Of a stretch of DNA of 64,000 nucleotides, positions 61,938 to 64,000 are shown in pieces (the stretch's first letter is position 1; every line of letters starts with the position of its first letter). A program made the position numbers and the translations under genes. Source of the DNA: an uncultured Acidimicrobiaceae bacterium. Lineage in GTDB: Bacteria; Actinomycetota; Acidimicrobiia; Spongiisociales; SHLN01. The stretch lies in assembly GCA_947259275.1 (NCBI GenBank), contig CAMYMH010000004.1:30270-94269 (forward strand), read 5' to 3'. The notes under the pieces were generated by a model that saw only the letters and a program-made list of their open reading frames with translations, did no database searches and was not told the origin of the DNA.

Positions 61938-63287
61938 CTAATCGGGGCGGCCACCGTTGGCCAGGATGATCTCGCGCACCCGACCGACGAGGTCGGAAAC
62001 GGCCTCAGCGTCCGGGGCTTCTGCATTGAGACGGAGTAACGGCTCCGTGTTGGACGGCCGGATGTTGAACCACCGATCGTCCCAGCTGATGGTAAGCCCA
62101 TCTAGGTGATCTGTCTCACCGTCCAGCCCGCTTTCGATGATATCCATCATCTCCTGCTGGGCCTCAACTACGAAGTTGATCTCCCCCGAGGCGGCATAGG
62201 GCTCGAACTCGGTCCGGATTTCCGACAAGGGGCGGGGATCCTCCGCCATCAGCTGCATGAGGACGAGCATGGCGAGCGTGCCGGAGTCGGCCCGGTAATT
62301 GTCCCGGAAGTAGAAATGGGCCGAATGCTCGCCTCCGAAGACGGCGTCGGTTTCGGCCATCACGGCCTTGATATACGAATGACCCACTCGGGTCCGCACC
62401 GGCTTGCCGCCCCACTTGAGCACGGTCTCGGGCACCGCCCGGCTGGTGATGAGATTGTGGACGATGGTGGCGCCGGGGTTATGGCCGAGGAACCACCTCG
62501 CCACCATGGCGGTGGTCGTACTGCCGGACAGCGGCACCCCGGCGTCGTCGATGAATATGGCCCGGTCGGCGTCGGCGTCGAAGGCGACGCCCAGGTCGTG
62601 CGGCCCAGCTTCCATGGCCGCAATCAGGTCGGCCAAGTTCTCGGACCGGGTTGGATCGGCCGGATGGTTGGGGAAGGTGCCGTCCGGATCCAGGTAGAGA
62701 GAGGTGAGCTCGACCGGGATTCGGGCGAAGACCGGACCGGCCACGATGCCGGCCATGCCGTTTCCTCCATCCACCGCCACCCGCATCGGACGGAACGACT
62801 CGGCGTCGACAATCGAATAGAGGTGGTCGACATACTCGTCGAGCGTCGAGACCGCACGGACCGAGCCCGGTTCGGCCGCCGGAGCCGGGGGGTCGGAAAC
62901 CAGACGTTTGATCTCGGCCAATCCCGTGTCACCCGACACCGGCCGGGCACCGGCCAGCGAAAGCTTGATGCCGTTCCAGTTGAGGGGCAGGTGCGAGGCG
63001 GTCACCATCGCGGCCGGCACATCGTGCGCCCCGGCGTAGTAGTAGCTCATGTCGGTGGCGATGAGACCGATGTCGTCGACGTCGGCACCCTGACCCGTGG
63101 CTCCCGCGGCGAAAGCGGCCGCCAGCTCGGCCGAGCTGGTGCGAATGTCACGCCCCACCGCGATCCGTTCTGCTCCTGAGAAAGCGGCGAAGGCGGCGCC
63201 GATCCGCCGGGCGACATCGGCGTCGATTTCACCGTTGTCGATGCGTCCCCGGATGTCATAAGCCTTGAAGATGGCGTCGAGATTCAC
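61938..63287 (-). CDS. Phosphomannomutase / phosphoglucomutase family
   Basis: 449 residues from the GTG at 63287 (VNLDAIFKAYDIRGRIDNG). Alpha-D-phosphohexomutase with TASHLPLNWNG (phosphoserine loop, normally TASHNPxxYNG), FDADADRA (metal loop, normally DGDGDR), GEHSAHF (sugar loop) and RPSNTEPLLRL (phosphate loop). All four loops are present but three deviate. Sugar preference (mannose or glucose) is not visible. Probably supplies activated sugars; a glycosyltransferase starts divergently 63 bp away. Confidence 0.9.
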   Translation of the reverse strand: MNLDAIFKAYDIRGRIDNGEIDADVARRIGAAFAAFSGAERIAVGRDIRTSSAELAAAFAAGATGQGADVDDIGLIATDMSYYYAGAHDVPAAMVTASHLPLNWNGIKLSLAGARPVSGDTGLAEIKRLVSDPPAPAAEPGSVRAVSTLDEYVDHLYSIVDAESFRPMRVAVDGGNGMAGIVAGPVFARIPVELTSLYLDPDGTFPNHPADPTRSENLADLIAAMEAGPHDLGVAFDADADRAIFIDDAGVPLSGSTTTAMVARWFLGHNPGATIVHNLITSRAVPETVLKWGGKPVRTRVGHSYIKAVMAETDAVFGGEHSAHFYFRDNYRADSGTLAMLVLMQLMAEDPRPLSEIRTEFEPYAASGEINFVVEAQQEMMDIIESGLDGETDHLDGLTISWDDRWFNIRPSNTEPLLRLNAEAPDAEAVSDLVGRVREIILANGGRPD

Positions 63288-63349
63288 AGGAGACGATGTT
63301 ACGGCTCCACTGAGTCGGAGCGAAGCTCCTCCCCTACACTCAGTGAGCG

Positions 63350-64000
63350 ATGGCTTCCCCAAGTTTCACCGTCGTCATTCCCGTCCACAACGAGGCCGGG
63401 TTCGTCGGCCATGCTCTCGAACGACTCGGCGAGGCGCTGGTCGGGCTCGACTTCGTTCTGTACCTGGTCGAGAACGGATCAGTCGACGGCACCCGGGCCG
63501 AGGCCGAGGCTCTGGCAGATCGTTTCCCGTGGCTCCACGTGATGCGCCTCGATACCCCCGACTACGGTGCCGCCCTCCGGGAGGGCTTGGGAGCAGCGGA
63601 CACCGACTGGACGATCGCGTTCGACATCGATTACTTCTCCCGCCGTTTCGTTGACGAGGTTCTCGAGCGGTCGGAGGAGGCCGACATCATTCTCGCCTCG
63701 AAGCGGGACCCGGATGCCGATGATCGGCGCGGAGTGCTGAGACGCTTCGGGACCCGGGTTTTCAACCTCTTGCTACGGGGTCTGTTCGGATCGAGTGTGA
63801 CCGATACTCACGGCATGAAGGCGGTCAACCGCAAGGTGCTCGACGACCTGCTCCCGTCCGTCAAGAGCACCCAAGACCTGTTCGACACCGAGTTGGTGCT
63901 GCGAGCCGAGCGTGCCGGCTACCGCATTGCCGAGGTACCGGCAGTAGTCGAGGAGATCCGTCCGGCTCGCTCCTCGTACCTCAAGCGAGTACCGCGCACA
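63350..64000 (+). CDS. Family 2 glycosyltransferase, C-terminus cut by the window edge
   Basis: 217 residues visible from the ATG at 63350. GT-A fold start FTVVIPVHNEAGFVGHALERL, then VENGSVDGTRAEAE, and IAFDIDYFSRRFVDEVLE where the acidic cluster lies. Similar to dolichyl-phosphate-mannose-synthase-like enzymes. Acceptor unknown. Divergent from the phosphohexomutase, which may supply its sugar donor pathway. Confidence 0.88.
   Translation, partial: MASPSFTVVIPVHNEAGFVGHALERLGEALVGLDFVLYLVENGSVDGTRAEAEALADRFPWLHVMRLDTPDYGAALREGLGAADTDWTIAFDIDYFSRRFVDEVLERSEEADIILASKRDPDADDRRGVLRRFGTRVFNLLLRGLFGSSVTDTHGMKAVNRKVLDDLLPSVKSTQDLFDTELVLRAERAGYRIAEVPAVVEEIRPARSSYLKRVPRT

Overview
The window is a gene-dense, high-GC bacterial chromosome segment that fits Actinomycetota, probably an Acidimicrobiia-like lineage. 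Support comes from the tig-clpP-clpX-valS-folC order, the ftsE-ftsX-M23-smpB-ssrA block, a mec / cyclic-nucleotide phosphodiesterase / rph / rdgB block like the Mycobacterium tuberculosis Rv1334-Rv1341 neighbourhood, an F420-type PPOX protein and a DinB/maleylpyruvate isomerase-type protein. The taxon is inference. There are seven tRNA-related sequences (six intact genes and one 3' fragment) and one tmRNA. I saw no transposase, integrase or CRISPR array.

Layout. 1-9170: a minus-strand unit running tRNA-Gly, tRNA-Arg, tRNA-His, tig, clpP, clpX, valS, folC, with two small envelope genes facing it and tRNA-Pro beyond. 9187-12653: assorted oxidoreductase-like and secreted proteins. 12638-19207: three co-directional genes, an MBL-fold hydrolase, a CNB-patatin phospholipase and a 1273-residue protein with the architecture of eukaryotic soluble adenylyl cyclase. 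Together they look like an eraser, a reader and a writer of a cyclic nucleotide. 19284-25245: LtrA, an HTH protein running into tRNA-Lys, then tRNA-Leu. The 3' half of tRNA-Leu is repeated at 25191, so 21490-25245 looks like a small integrated segment (Rieske-GltS protein, DUF5519-like lipoprotein, TetR).

25294-38312: a polysaccharide-deacetylase-like enzyme, a PAF-acetylhydrolase-like lipase, a secreted metalloprotease, the rdgB/rph/phosphodiesterase/mec/thioredoxin block, esterase, lysoplasmalogenase, cupin, VOC and a receiver-thioredoxin-reductase fusion. 38553-43706: ABC-F ATPase, spondin-domain protein, two-component pair, a small membrane protein. 43847-50680: tmRNA with a duplicated 3' flank, AT3 acyltransferase, smpB, an M23 peptidase, ftsX, ftsE and prfB, which carries the classical programmed +1 frameshift. 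50869-58624: secA, HD-GYP, HEAT-repeat protein, LuxR-type regulator, hpf, comF. 58837-64000: divergent FtsH-like protease, ahcY, a phosphohexomutase and a partial family 2 glycosyltransferase.

The most striking non-coding signal is a set of short tandem arrays with a 7-bp period, found in at least nine intergenic gaps and never in a gene. They use three or four different unit sequences, and several arrays face each other as inverted arms.
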